Source: Streptomyces collinus
Lineage (GTDB): Bacteria; Actinomycetota; Actinomycetes; Streptomycetales; Streptomycetaceae
Reading direction: 5' to 3'
Assembly: GCF_031348265.1 (NCBI RefSeq)
Contig: NZ_CP133771.1
Span: 8,742,001-8,806,000, forward strand
Length of the DNA: 64,000 nt
In this document: in pieces, positions 41,459 to 48,924 of the stretch
Layout of the letters: every line of letters begins with the position of its first letter
Numbering within the stretch: the first letter of the stretch is position 1
The notes under the pieces: model-generated
Told to the model about the DNA's origin: nothing
Seen by the model: only the letters and a program-made list of their open reading frames with translations
The model's database searches: none
Translations under genes and position numbers: made by a program

Positions 41459-42124
41459 TCAGCCGGGCGCAGCCGAAAGGTGCGTGAGAATGCCGCACAC
41501 CTCGTCGACGATCTCGCGAGCCTCTCCCTCGTCCGTGCAGTCGCCCAGTTCGCGTGCCGCCCCTCCGATGACGGTGGTCAGCACCCGCACCCGGACCCGG
41601 CCGGCGCGGCGCTTCTCGTCGACTTCGAGGAGCCGTGCGTTGCGCCGCACCCAGGCGCGGTCCCACTGGCGTCGCAGGGCGTCGAAGCCTGTGGGGCCGT
41701 CATCCTCCACGAGGAGTCTGCCGAACCGCCGGTTGTCCCAGGCGCCCTCCAGGTAGGCCCTGGCTCCCGCCACGAAAAGGGTGATGGGGTCGTCCACGCC
41801 GCGGTCACGCTCGGCGGACAACGTGGCCGCGGTCCGGCGCTCCTGTTCCTCCCGGAACTCCTCCCAGAGAGCGAGGTAAAGCCCTCGTTTTCCGCCGTAG
41901 TGCTGGAAGAGGCTGCCCAGCGGGATGCCGGAGCGCGTCGCGATCTCGGCGAGACCGGCCTCGGCGTAACCGCGCTCGGTGAACACCTCCAGCGCGGCGT
42001 CGAGAAGCGCGTTCCGGATGGTTCGGTTCTGTCCGGTGGGTGCCTCCGGCAGACCGGTGCCGTCCTGCGGGTCCGGCAGCCGATGCGCCGTCTCGGTCCC
42101 CGTAGGCTCCACGATGCCGCTCAC
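41459..42124 (-). CDS. TetR-family regulator
   Basis: A protein of 221 residues. A polar 30-residue start is followed by the helix-turn-helix: TIRNALLDAALEVFTERGYA, LAEIATRSGIPLGSLFQHYGGKRGLYLAL in sequence (about residues 35-80), and a C-terminal ligand domain. Its ATG overlaps the stop of the PucR-type gene by 4 bases (ATGA), so the two regulators form one transcript, convergent with the catabolic cluster and divergent from the ABC importer. The ligand is unknown. Confidence 0.9.
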   Translation of the reverse strand: MSGIVEPTGTETAHRLPDPQDGTGLPEAPTGQNRTIRNALLDAALEVFTERGYAEAGLAEIATRSGIPLGSLFQHYGGKRGLYLALWEEFREEQERRTAATLSAERDRGVDDPITLFVAGARAYLEGAWDNRRFGRLLVEDDGPTGFDALRRQWDRAWVRRNARLLEVDEKRRAGRVRVRVLTTVIGGAARELGDCTDEGEAREIVDEVCGILTHLSAAPG

Positions 42125-43416
42125 TGGTGATCCTCACCTTCCCCGGCGCCGTCGCGGATGGCGAGGGCGACCAGCAGTTCCAGGAGGTCGGCGATCCGGC
42201 GCGGATTGCGCCCGGTGCGTTCCTCGATCCGGCGCAACCTGTAGTGGGCCGTGTTGTGGTGCACCCGCAGCCGGTCGGCGGCCAGCCGCAGGTTGAGATC
42301 GGCCTCCGCGAAGACCCGTATGGTCGCCGCCAGCGTGTCGCCGCGTCTGCGGTCGTCCTCCAGCAGCGCACGCACGCGGGGATCGACCAGCTGGCGGGCG
42401 AGGTCGTCCGCGCGCAGCGCCAGGTAGTCGAAGGGGGACAGGCGCGGCAGTGCCGCCACCCCGCCACCGCTAGGCACGAGGTCGAGGGCGGCCCGTGCCT
42501 CCTCGTAGGCGCGCGGCAGTTCGCCGGCGCCTCTGGCGACTGTGCTGATGCCCATGGCGAGCATGGTTCCCTCGCGTGCGAGCCGCCGCTGCACCGCCTC
42601 GAAGTGGGTACAGATGTCCTCCGCGTCCATGCCGGTGCGGACCACGGGCACGGCCACCACCTCGCCGTGGCGTACGACGACCAGGGTTCGGCCGGCCCAG
42701 GGCCCGGCGATGCCGATGGACGCGCTGGTCGCGTAGCCGTGCTCGGCCGAGGTGAGGTCGCCGGTGCGGGTGTCGCCCACGCACACCGCCACGACCGCCA
42801 TCATCGATGAGTGCGGTCCGATGCCGTACGCCTGCGCCGCCGCGAGCAGCGGACCGCGTGCCGGAGCCGTGCCGGCCAGGAGCTGGTCCAGGAGATCCCG
42901 GCGCTCCCGGTCCGCGTCGGCTACCACGTGCTGTTCGTACTCGACATAGGCCTGCGCGGCATGGGTGCTGGCGTAGTCGACGTACCGCATCAGCGGTGTG
43001 ACGAGGGACAGCGCGGCCTGCTGTGCCTCGGCGGACGTGCCCGCGCAGTCCAGCAGCGCGTCCCACAGCACCTGCCTGCCGACCCGGAAGGCACTGATCC
43101 AGTCCTCGAGGGCGAACCCCGCGCGTGCTCTGCGCATGGCGGCCGCGCGGCTGAAGACCAGGTCTTCGGGGGCGATGTCCCGGTCGCCGGCCAGCGCGGC
43201 CAGCTGCATCCGGTAGTGCGCGAGGACCTGGTCCCGCACGTCGTCGAAGAACCGCTCGTCCTGCAGCGCGTAGGACGGGATCTCCGTGCGCATGACCGCG
43301 ACGGCGGACTTCGCCACGTCCTCGAGCCGGTCCTGGACCGCGTGCAGGATCCGGCGCCGCTCCCGGCTGAGGGGTTCGGTCAGGGCGGGGGCGCCGGGGG
43401 CGGGTCCGCGAGCCAT
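42121..43416 (-). CDS. PucR-family transcriptional regulator
   Basis: The 431-residue protein has an N-terminal RsbRD_N-like helical domain (RERRRILHAVQDRLEDVAKS through about residue 165), a GGDEF-like middle domain (about 185-305) and the PucR C-terminal helix-turn-helix: DLNLRLAADRLRVHHNTAHY then RLRRIEERTGRNPR. PucR proteins usually activate catabolic or uptake genes near them. It is divergent from the importer operon at 43605 and the gap carries nested palindromes, so it probably controls that operon. Its ATG is at 43416. It is co-transcribed with the TetR gene. Confidence 0.92.
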   Translation of the reverse strand: MARGPAPGAPALTEPLSRERRRILHAVQDRLEDVAKSAVAVMRTEIPSYALQDERFFDDVRDQVLAHYRMQLAALAGDRDIAPEDLVFSRAAAMRRARAGFALEDWISAFRVGRQVLWDALLDCAGTSAEAQQAALSLVTPLMRYVDYASTHAAQAYVEYEQHVVADADRERRDLLDQLLAGTAPARGPLLAAAQAYGIGPHSSMMAVVAVCVGDTRTGDLTSAEHGYATSASIGIAGPWAGRTLVVVRHGEVVAVPVVRTGMDAEDICTHFEAVQRRLAREGTMLAMGISTVARGAGELPRAYEEARAALDLVPSGGGVAALPRLSPFDYLALRADDLARQLVDPRVRALLEDDRRRGDTLAATIRVFAEADLNLRLAADRLRVHHNTAHYRLRRIEERTGRNPRRIADLLELLVALAIRDGAGEGEDHQ

Positions 43417-43491
43417 GGCGCCGATCGTCGCCGCACTCCTCGTGTCCCGTCAACAGGCTCGGCGGGCGACAGGTCGGGGGAGCTGGGCGCG

Positions 43492-43540
43492 GCGCACAAG
43501 TCGGCGGCCGCGAAGTTGGGTGCTCACACCCAATGTGCGC
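43492..43540. promoter_or_regulatory. Nested palindromes between pucR-type gene and importer operon
   Basis: Inner: TTGGGTG-CTCA-CACCCAA at 43516-43533, perfect 7-bp arms. Outer: GCGCACA at 43492-43498 and TGTGCGC at 43534-43540, abutting the inner repeat on one side. It lies 65 bases before the importer start and is a likely operator for the divergent PucR or TetR protein. Confidence 0.65.
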
Positions 43541-43604
43541 TCGCAAGGCCCCCACCTACTGTGACGCTCGCCTACCCCCCAGTACCTCGGAAGGGGCGTC
43601 ACTC

Positions 43605-44363
43605 ATGCTCGCGGTCGACGGTATCAGCGTGCGCTTCGGCGGGATCACGGCACTGGACGGTGTCGCGTTCACCGTCGAGCCGGACACCGCCGTGGGGCTC
43701 ATCGGACCGAACGGAGCCGGCAAGACCACTTTGTTCAACTGCCTCACCAGGCGCTGCACCCCTGATGCGGGGACGGTGCGGTTCGAGGACGAGGACCTGC
43801 TCGCCCTCCCGCCGCACTCCGTGGCCGGGCGCGGCATCGCCCGCACCTTCCAGAACCTCGGCCTGTTCCCACGGCTCACGGTTCGGGAGAACGTCATGGT
43901 CGGCGCCCACAGCCGGGGGCGCACGCGACACCTCACCGCGGCGCTCCGGCTGCCCCGCGTCCGGCGGGAGGAGAGGGAACTACGTGACCAGGCGGACGAC
44001 CTGCTCCGGCGTCTCGGCCTGGCCGATGTCGCCGACCACCCCGCCTCCGGGTTGCCGTTCGGAACCCTCAAACGGGTCGAACTCGCCCGGGCCCTCGCAG
44101 TGCGGCCCCGGCTGCTGTTGCTCGACGAACCCGTCAACGGACTCAGCCACGGCGAGGTCGACCAGTTCGCGGATCTGGTCCGGTCGGTGCGCCAGGAGTT
44201 CGACCTCACGCTCGTGGTGGTCGAACACCACATGGGGTTCGTGATGGGTCTGTGCGACAAGGTCGTCTGCCTCGACTTCGGACGCAAGATCGCCGAAGGC
44301 CCGCCGGAGGAGATCCAGCGCGACCCGGCGGTCATCGAGGCGTACCTGGGGGCGACGGCATGA
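43605..44363 (+). CDS. livG: ABC importer ATPase, LivG-like
   Basis: The 252-residue ATPase has Walker A GPNGAGKTTLFN (about residues 35-46), the LivG-type GRGIARTFQNLGLFPRLTV, and RENVMVG. The signature region is degenerate (SGLPFGTLKRVELARALA), as is usual in LivG, and is followed by Walker B LLLLDEPVNGLS and switch His in VVVEHHM. It energises uptake of a branched-chain amino acid or another small carboxylate or amide. GAAGGGG lies 10 bases before ATG 43605. It is the first gene of a five-gene operon whose order (G, F, H, M, K) is complete. Confidence 0.95.
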   Translation: MLAVDGISVRFGGITALDGVAFTVEPDTAVGLIGPNGAGKTTLFNCLTRRCTPDAGTVRFEDEDLLALPPHSVAGRGIARTFQNLGLFPRLTVRENVMVGAHSRGRTRHLTAALRLPRVRREERELRDQADDLLRRLGLADVADHPASGLPFGTLKRVELARALAVRPRLLLLDEPVNGLSHGEVDQFADLVRSVRQEFDLTLVVVEHHMGFVMGLCDKVVCLDFGRKIAEGPPEEIQRDPAVIEAYLGATA

Positions 44364-45172
44364 CGCAACCCGCAACCGCCAGCACCGAGGCCGCGCAGGC
44401 GACCGCGGAGCCGGACTTCCTGCAGGTCGCCGGCCTGCACGCCGGATACGGCCAGGCCCGCGTGCTCCAGGGGCTCGACTTCTCCGTCGCCCGCGGCGAG
44501 GTGTGCGCGATCCTCGGCCCCAACGGCGCGGGCAAGACGACAACGCTGCGAGCCCTGTGCGGCATGGTCCGCGGACGCGGCTCGGTGACCTTGAACGGTA
44601 CGGAGCTGCTGGGCCGCTCGCCCGAGCAGACCGCCCGTCTCGGCGTCGCACACGTACCCGAGGGCCGGGGCACCTTCAACGACCTGACCGTCGAGGAGAA
44701 CCTGCGCATCGGCGCCCACCTGCGCACCGGCCGGTGGTGGCGCGACGGCCGCGCCGAGCGCGCGGCCGTCGCTGCCGACCTGGAGCGCATCTACGGCTAC
44801 TTCCCCAAGCTCCGCCAGCGGTCCCGCCAGGCCGCCGGCAGCCTCAGCGGCGGCGAACAGCAGATGCTCGCCATCGGCAGGGCGCTGATGCTGCGGCCCT
44901 CGCTGCTGCTCCTGGACGAGCCGTCGCTGGGCCTCGCGCCGCTGGTCACGCGCGAGCTGTTCGAGATCGTCCGTGCCGTCAACGAGGAGGAACGCACCAC
45001 CGTGATCGTCGTCGAGCAGAACGCCCGACTCGCGCTGGATGTCGCGCACCGGGCCCACGTACTGGAGGCCGGCCGCCTGGTGCTGTCCGGGCCGTCCCAG
45101 GAGATCCGCGAGGACGGACAGGTCGCCGAGGTGTACCTCGGTGTCTCCGTCCGCTCCGGCAAGGGCGGATGA
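44360..45172 (+). CDS. livF: ABC importer ATPase, LivF-like
   Basis: The 270-residue ATPase has a 20-residue polar extension and then LHAGYGQARVLQGLDFSVAR, Walker A GPNGAGKTTTLRAL (about residues 54-66), AHVPEGRGTFNDLTVEENLR (typical LivF), signature GSLSGGEQQMLAIGRALM and Walker B LLLLDEPSLGLAP. It pairs with LivG as the ATPase heterodimer. Its ATG overlaps the LivG stop by 4 bases, and its own stop overlaps the permease start. Confidence 0.95.
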   Translation: MTQPATASTEAAQATAEPDFLQVAGLHAGYGQARVLQGLDFSVARGEVCAILGPNGAGKTTTLRALCGMVRGRGSVTLNGTELLGRSPEQTARLGVAHVPEGRGTFNDLTVEENLRIGAHLRTGRWWRDGRAERAAVAADLERIYGYFPKLRQRSRQAAGSLSGGEQQMLAIGRALMLRPSLLLLDEPSLGLAPLVTRELFEIVRAVNEEERTTVIVVEQNARLALDVAHRAHVLEAGRLVLSGPSQEIREDGQVAEVYLGVSVRSGKGG

Positions 45173-46059
45173 GCGCCGTGACCGAACTGCTCCAGCAAGT
45201 GGTGGAAGGCGTCGGCTCCGGCGCGGTCTATGCCAGCCTGGCGCTGGCCCTGGTTCTGATCCACCGTTTCACCGGGATCGTCAACTTCGCGCAGGGTGAG
45301 CTCGCCATGATCTCCACATACGTGGCGTGGCAACTCGTGGCGTCCGGGATGCCCTTCTGGCTGGCACTGCCGGTGACCCTGGCGGTGTCCTTCGCCGGCG
45401 GCATGCTGGTCGAACGGATCGTCATCCGCCCGGTGCGGAACGCCCCCGAACTCACGATGGTCATCGTCACGGTGGGCCTGTTCATCTTCGTCAACGCGAT
45501 CGCCGGTCTGATCTGGTCGTTCACCGTGAAGGACTTTCCGCAGCCGTTCCCCGGCGGCGGGATCGACCTGGGCGGGGTGCGCGTGGACTGGTCGAGCCTC
45601 GGGATCATCGCGGTGGTGGCCGTCGTGATGGGCCTGCTGTACGTGCTGTTCCAGCACACCTCCGTCGGCCTGGTCATGCGGGCGGTCGCCGGCAACCCCG
45701 CCTCCGCCCGGCTGTCGGGCATCAGGGTCGGCCGCGTGCTGATGCTCGGCTGGGGGCTCGCCGCGACGGTCGGCGCGGTGTCGGGCGTGCTCGTCGCCCC
45801 GGTGCTGTTCCTGGAGCCCAACATGATGGGCGGGGTGCTGATCTACGCCTTCGCCGCGGCCACCCTCGGCGGCTTCGACAGCCCGGTCGGCGCGGTCGTC
45901 GGCGGCCTGTTCGTGGGCGTCGCCGAGACGCTGGCCGGGGCGTACGTCGACGTCGTCGGCGCCGATCTGAAGGTGGGCGTACCCCTGGTGATCATCCTGG
46001 CGGTGCTGCTGGTGAGGCCCCAGGGCCTGTTCGGACGGGCGGCGGTGGAGCGCGCATGA
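45169..46059 (+). CDS. livH: ABC importer permease, LivH-like
   Basis: The 296-residue membrane protein has about eight helices. It shows the LivH opening GVGSGAVYASLALALVLIHR, then GIVNFAQGELAMISTYVAW, the coupling motif MRAVAGNPASARLSGIRVG, and the end PLVIILAVLLVRPQGLFGRA. It forms the channel with LivM. ATG 45169 overlaps the LivF stop (ATGA). Confidence 0.95.
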   Translation: MSAVTELLQQVVEGVGSGAVYASLALALVLIHRFTGIVNFAQGELAMISTYVAWQLVASGMPFWLALPVTLAVSFAGGMLVERIVIRPVRNAPELTMVIVTVGLFIFVNAIAGLIWSFTVKDFPQPFPGGGIDLGGVRVDWSSLGIIAVVAVVMGLLYVLFQHTSVGLVMRAVAGNPASARLSGIRVGRVLMLGWGLAATVGAVSGVLVAPVLFLEPNMMGGVLIYAFAAATLGGFDSPVGAVVGGLFVGVAETLAGAYVDVVGADLKVGVPLVIILAVLLVRPQGLFGRAAVERA

Positions 46060-47183
46060 GCACGTTCACCGCAACCCTGGGCACCGACCGCGCCCGCCGC
46101 CTGCGGGCCACGCTCACCACGCTGCTCGCAGCGGGCGTCGCCCTCGGCGCACCGTTCTACTTCGCCCCCTTCCAGGTCTTCCAGCTGACCATGGTGCTGC
46201 TGTACGCCGTGGCGCTGGCGGGACTGAACCTGCTGGTCGGATTCGGCGGGCAGATCTCCCTCGGGCACGGCGCGTTCTTCGCGGCAGGGGCCTACACGGC
46301 GGCGGTCATGCTCGACCGCTACGAGACCGGCCACCTGGCCACGCTGCCGGTCGCGGCCGTCGGATGCTTCCTGCTGGGCCTCGGTTTCGGTGTGCCCGCC
46401 CTGCGTCTGCGCGGGCTGTACCTGGCCCTGGTCACGCTCGCGTTCGCGGTGTTTCTGCCACCGCTGCTCAAGCGGCTCGAACCGGTGACGGGCGGCTCCA
46501 TGGGCCTGACCGTGGACAAGCTGCAGGTGCCCGCATGGAGCGGGCTGGCGGAGGACCAGTGGACGTACTTCGTCGTCCTCGCCGTCACCGCGGTGGCCCT
46601 GCTGCTCGCCCGCAACCTGCTGCGGTCCCGGGTCGGCCGGGCACTGCTCGCCGTGCGGGACAACGAGAGCGCCGCGGAGGTCATGGGAGTACGGCTTTCC
46701 CTGCACAAGACCCTCGCCTTCGCGTGGAGCGCGCTGTTCGCGGGTGTCTCCGGGTGCGTCTACACCTGGGTGATCGGCTTCGTCTCACCCGATTCGTTCA
46801 GCTTCGTCCTGTCCATCACGCTGCTGGCCGGCCTGGTGGTCGGAGGGCTCGCCTCGCTGTACGGACCACTGCTGGGAGCGGCCTTCGTGATGTACGTGCC
46901 GAGCGTGGCCCAGGACATCAGCGACGCGGCGCCCGGTGTGGTGTTCGGCCTGCTGATCATCGCGGTGATGTTCGTGGCACCGACGGGACTGGCCGGGCTG
47001 GCGGGCCGTCTCCGGGGTGTTGCCGCCGGTCGTCTCACCCGCACCACCGCCCCCGCCGCCGACGACCCGCCGCCCGACCCCGAAGCCTCCGCGTCCCCCG
47101 CCCCGGCGGATCCCGCACCCGTCGATGCCGAACCCGTCGATGCCGAACCCGTGGGCGCACAGCCCCGCAAGGAAGAGGAATGA
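46056..47183 (+). CDS. livM: ABC importer permease, LivM-like
   Basis: The 375-residue protein has about nine membrane helices. ALAGLNLLVGFGGQISLGHG and AFFAAGAYTAAVM are the LivM signature, the coupling motif is ALLAVRDNESAAEVMGVRLS, and IIAVMFVAPTGLAGLAGRLR ends the fold. The last 45 residues are an unusual Pro/Ala/Asp tail with VDAEP repeated, presumably a flexible cytoplasmic extension. Its ATG overlaps the LivH stop. Confidence 0.95.
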   Translation: MSTFTATLGTDRARRLRATLTTLLAAGVALGAPFYFAPFQVFQLTMVLLYAVALAGLNLLVGFGGQISLGHGAFFAAGAYTAAVMLDRYETGHLATLPVAAVGCFLLGLGFGVPALRLRGLYLALVTLAFAVFLPPLLKRLEPVTGGSMGLTVDKLQVPAWSGLAEDQWTYFVVLAVTAVALLLARNLLRSRVGRALLAVRDNESAAEVMGVRLSLHKTLAFAWSALFAGVSGCVYTWVIGFVSPDSFSFVLSITLLAGLVVGGLASLYGPLLGAAFVMYVPSVAQDISDAAPGVVFGLLIIAVMFVAPTGLAGLAGRLRGVAAGRLTRTTAPAADDPPPDPEASASPAPADPAPVDAEPVDAEPVGAQPRKEEE

Positions 47184-47188
47184 ACCAC

Positions 47189-48466
47189 ATGCGCAGGACC
47201 ACCACTCTGCGGGCGGCCGCGGCCGCGTCCGCCGCCCTGCTCCTCGCCACCGCCTGCAACAGCCAACGCGGGCAGGACGACAAGGACGCCGCCGCCGACG
47301 GAGCGTGCCAGGGCCAGCAGACCACCGGTATCACCGACAAGTCCATCAAGCTGGGCGGCATCTACCCGCTGTCGGGACCGGCCTCCGCGTACGGCACGAT
47401 CAGCAAAGGCGTGAGCGCCTATTTCAAGCACGTCAACGACAAGGGCGGCATAGCCGGCCGTAAGGTGGAGTTCGTCGTCCGCGACGACGGCTACCAGCCG
47501 CCGAAGGCGGTCGAGGAGGCCCGCAGACTCGTCGAGCAGGAGAAGGTCTTCGCCGTCTTCCAGACCCTGGGCACCCCGTCCACGGCCGCCGTGTGGGACT
47601 ACCTCGACAAGCGCAAGGTGCCGCAGCCTTTCGTCGCCACCGGCGCCTCCCTCTGGGGTACGGACGGCGACCACCCGTGGACCTCCGGCTGGCAGCCCAA
47701 CTACGTCGCCGAGGCACGGGTGTACGCCAAGTACCTCAAGGAGGAGAAGCCCAAGGCCAAGGTCGCCGTCCTCTACCAGAACGACGACTTCGGCAAAGAC
47801 CTGCTCGGCGGGTTCAAGGCGGCCGTCGCCGACGGCGGCGTCAAGGTGGTCGCCGAGGAGAGCTACGAGGTCACCGACCCGTCCATCTCGGCACAGATGA
47901 CGAGCCTCGCCCGGTCCAAGGCGGATGTGCTGCTCAACATCACCACGCCGAAGTTCGGCAGCCAGGCGCTCGCCGCCGATGCCAAGAACACCAAGTGGGA
48001 CCCGCTGCACATCGTGAACAACGTGTCCTCGTCCGCCACCGTGCTCAAGCCCGTCGGGTTCAAGAACGTGCAGGGCGTGGTTTCGGCGACCTACTTCAAG
48101 GACCCCGCCGATCCGCAGTGGGCCGACGACGCGGAGATGAAGACGTACAAGGACGCGCTGCGCAAGTACGCGCCCGACTCCGACCCGGCCAACCAGTTCA
48201 ACGCCTACGGCTGGGCCGCCGCCTCCAGCCTGCACAAGGCCCTGGACGCGATGAAGTGCCCGACCAGGGAGGGGCTGCGGGACGCGGTGCGCAACCTCGA
48301 GGACGTCGAGGTGGACATGCTGCTGCCCGGCGTCACCCTCTCCACCGGGCCCGATGACGCCTTCCCGATCGAGACGATGCAGCTGATGCGGTTCAAGGGC
48401 GAGCGGTGGCAGCTGTTCGGCAAGCCGGTGGACACCCGCAAGGAGTTCGGGCCGCTGGAGAATTGA
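47189..48466 (+). CDS. livK: ABC importer substrate-binding lipoprotein, LivK-like
   Basis: About 425 residues. A lipoprotein signal ends ALLLATAC, with Cys near residue 23. A Peripla_BP_6 domain follows: IKLGGIYPLSGPASAYGTIS, VEFVVRDDGYQPPKAVEEAR, VFAVFQTLGTPSTAAV and VAVLYQNDDFGKDLLGGFKA. It captures the ligand outside the membrane. Two ATGs compete: 47180 overlaps the LivM stop but abuts the ribosome site, while 47189 lies 9 bases from GGAAGAGGA, so I prefer 47189. The family binds amino acids, amides, urea or aromatic acids; sequence does not settle which. A terminator hairpin follows. Confidence 0.94.
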   Translation: MRRTTTLRAAAAASAALLLATACNSQRGQDDKDAAADGACQGQQTTGITDKSIKLGGIYPLSGPASAYGTISKGVSAYFKHVNDKGGIAGRKVEFVVRDDGYQPPKAVEEARRLVEQEKVFAVFQTLGTPSTAAVWDYLDKRKVPQPFVATGASLWGTDGDHPWTSGWQPNYVAEARVYAKYLKEEKPKAKVAVLYQNDDFGKDLLGGFKAAVADGGVKVVAEESYEVTDPSISAQMTSLARSKADVLLNITTPKFGSQALAADAKNTKWDPLHIVNNVSSSATVLKPVGFKNVQGVVSATYFKDPADPQWADDAEMKTYKDALRKYAPDSDPANQFNAYGWAAASSLHKALDAMKCPTREGLRDAVRNLEDVEVDMLLPGVTLSTGPDDAFPIETMQLMRFKGERWQLFGKPVDTRKEFGPLEN

Positions 48467-48474
48467 GCCGGCGA

Positions 48475-48514
48475 GGGCGGTCCCGGTCGATGCCCTGACC
48501 TCTCGGGACCGCCC
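48475..48514 (+). terminator. Terminator hairpin of the importer operon
   Basis: Perfect 11-bp arms GGGCGGTCCCG and CGGGACCGCCC with an 18-base loop, 9 bases after the last stop codon. There is no T-tract. Confidence 0.8.
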
Positions 48515-48924
48515 CAGCTCGTCACTGGAGTGCCCGCGGGACGGCCCATCGACTTCGGGGAGCCGACCGGCGCCAGCATCAAGGCACGGGACACCGCCGG
48601 GGAGCTCAGTCGGGCCCTGGCGGCACGCGGGGCGGAGACACCTGCACCGGGCCCGGCAGGGCTGCGCAGGGCGCAGTCCCCTAGCGGCTCGTCCTGAGGG
48701 GCCGCCGTGCCTGACCTCATCCTCCATGCCGCCGCGCCATGCGGCGGGTGAAGCCGCGGCCTCCGCGGGTTTTCAATAGGCTGGCATGGTCAGCAGGGCG
48801 CGTGCATGCGGAAACGCCGAGCCACCGCCACGAACGCCGTCAGGCCGGTCACCGGCCACGGTCAGGACCCGCGGCAGGCGCTCGGCCACCGAGTACGCGG
48901 TGGTGTCCATCGGTGGAGACGCGG
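48515..48924. other. Intergenic stretch before the SpoIIE gene
   Basis: A short plus-strand frame from GTG 48529 reads RPIDFGEPTGASIKARDTAG and ends about 48696; the composition is protein-like but it has no ribosome site and no known family. The rest shows nothing convincing. The SpoIIE promoter should lie near 48780-48900. Confidence 0.4.

Noticed and set aside
46760..48727. 655-codon minus-strand frame opposite livM/livK
   Set aside because: Shadow frame; the importer genes are certain.
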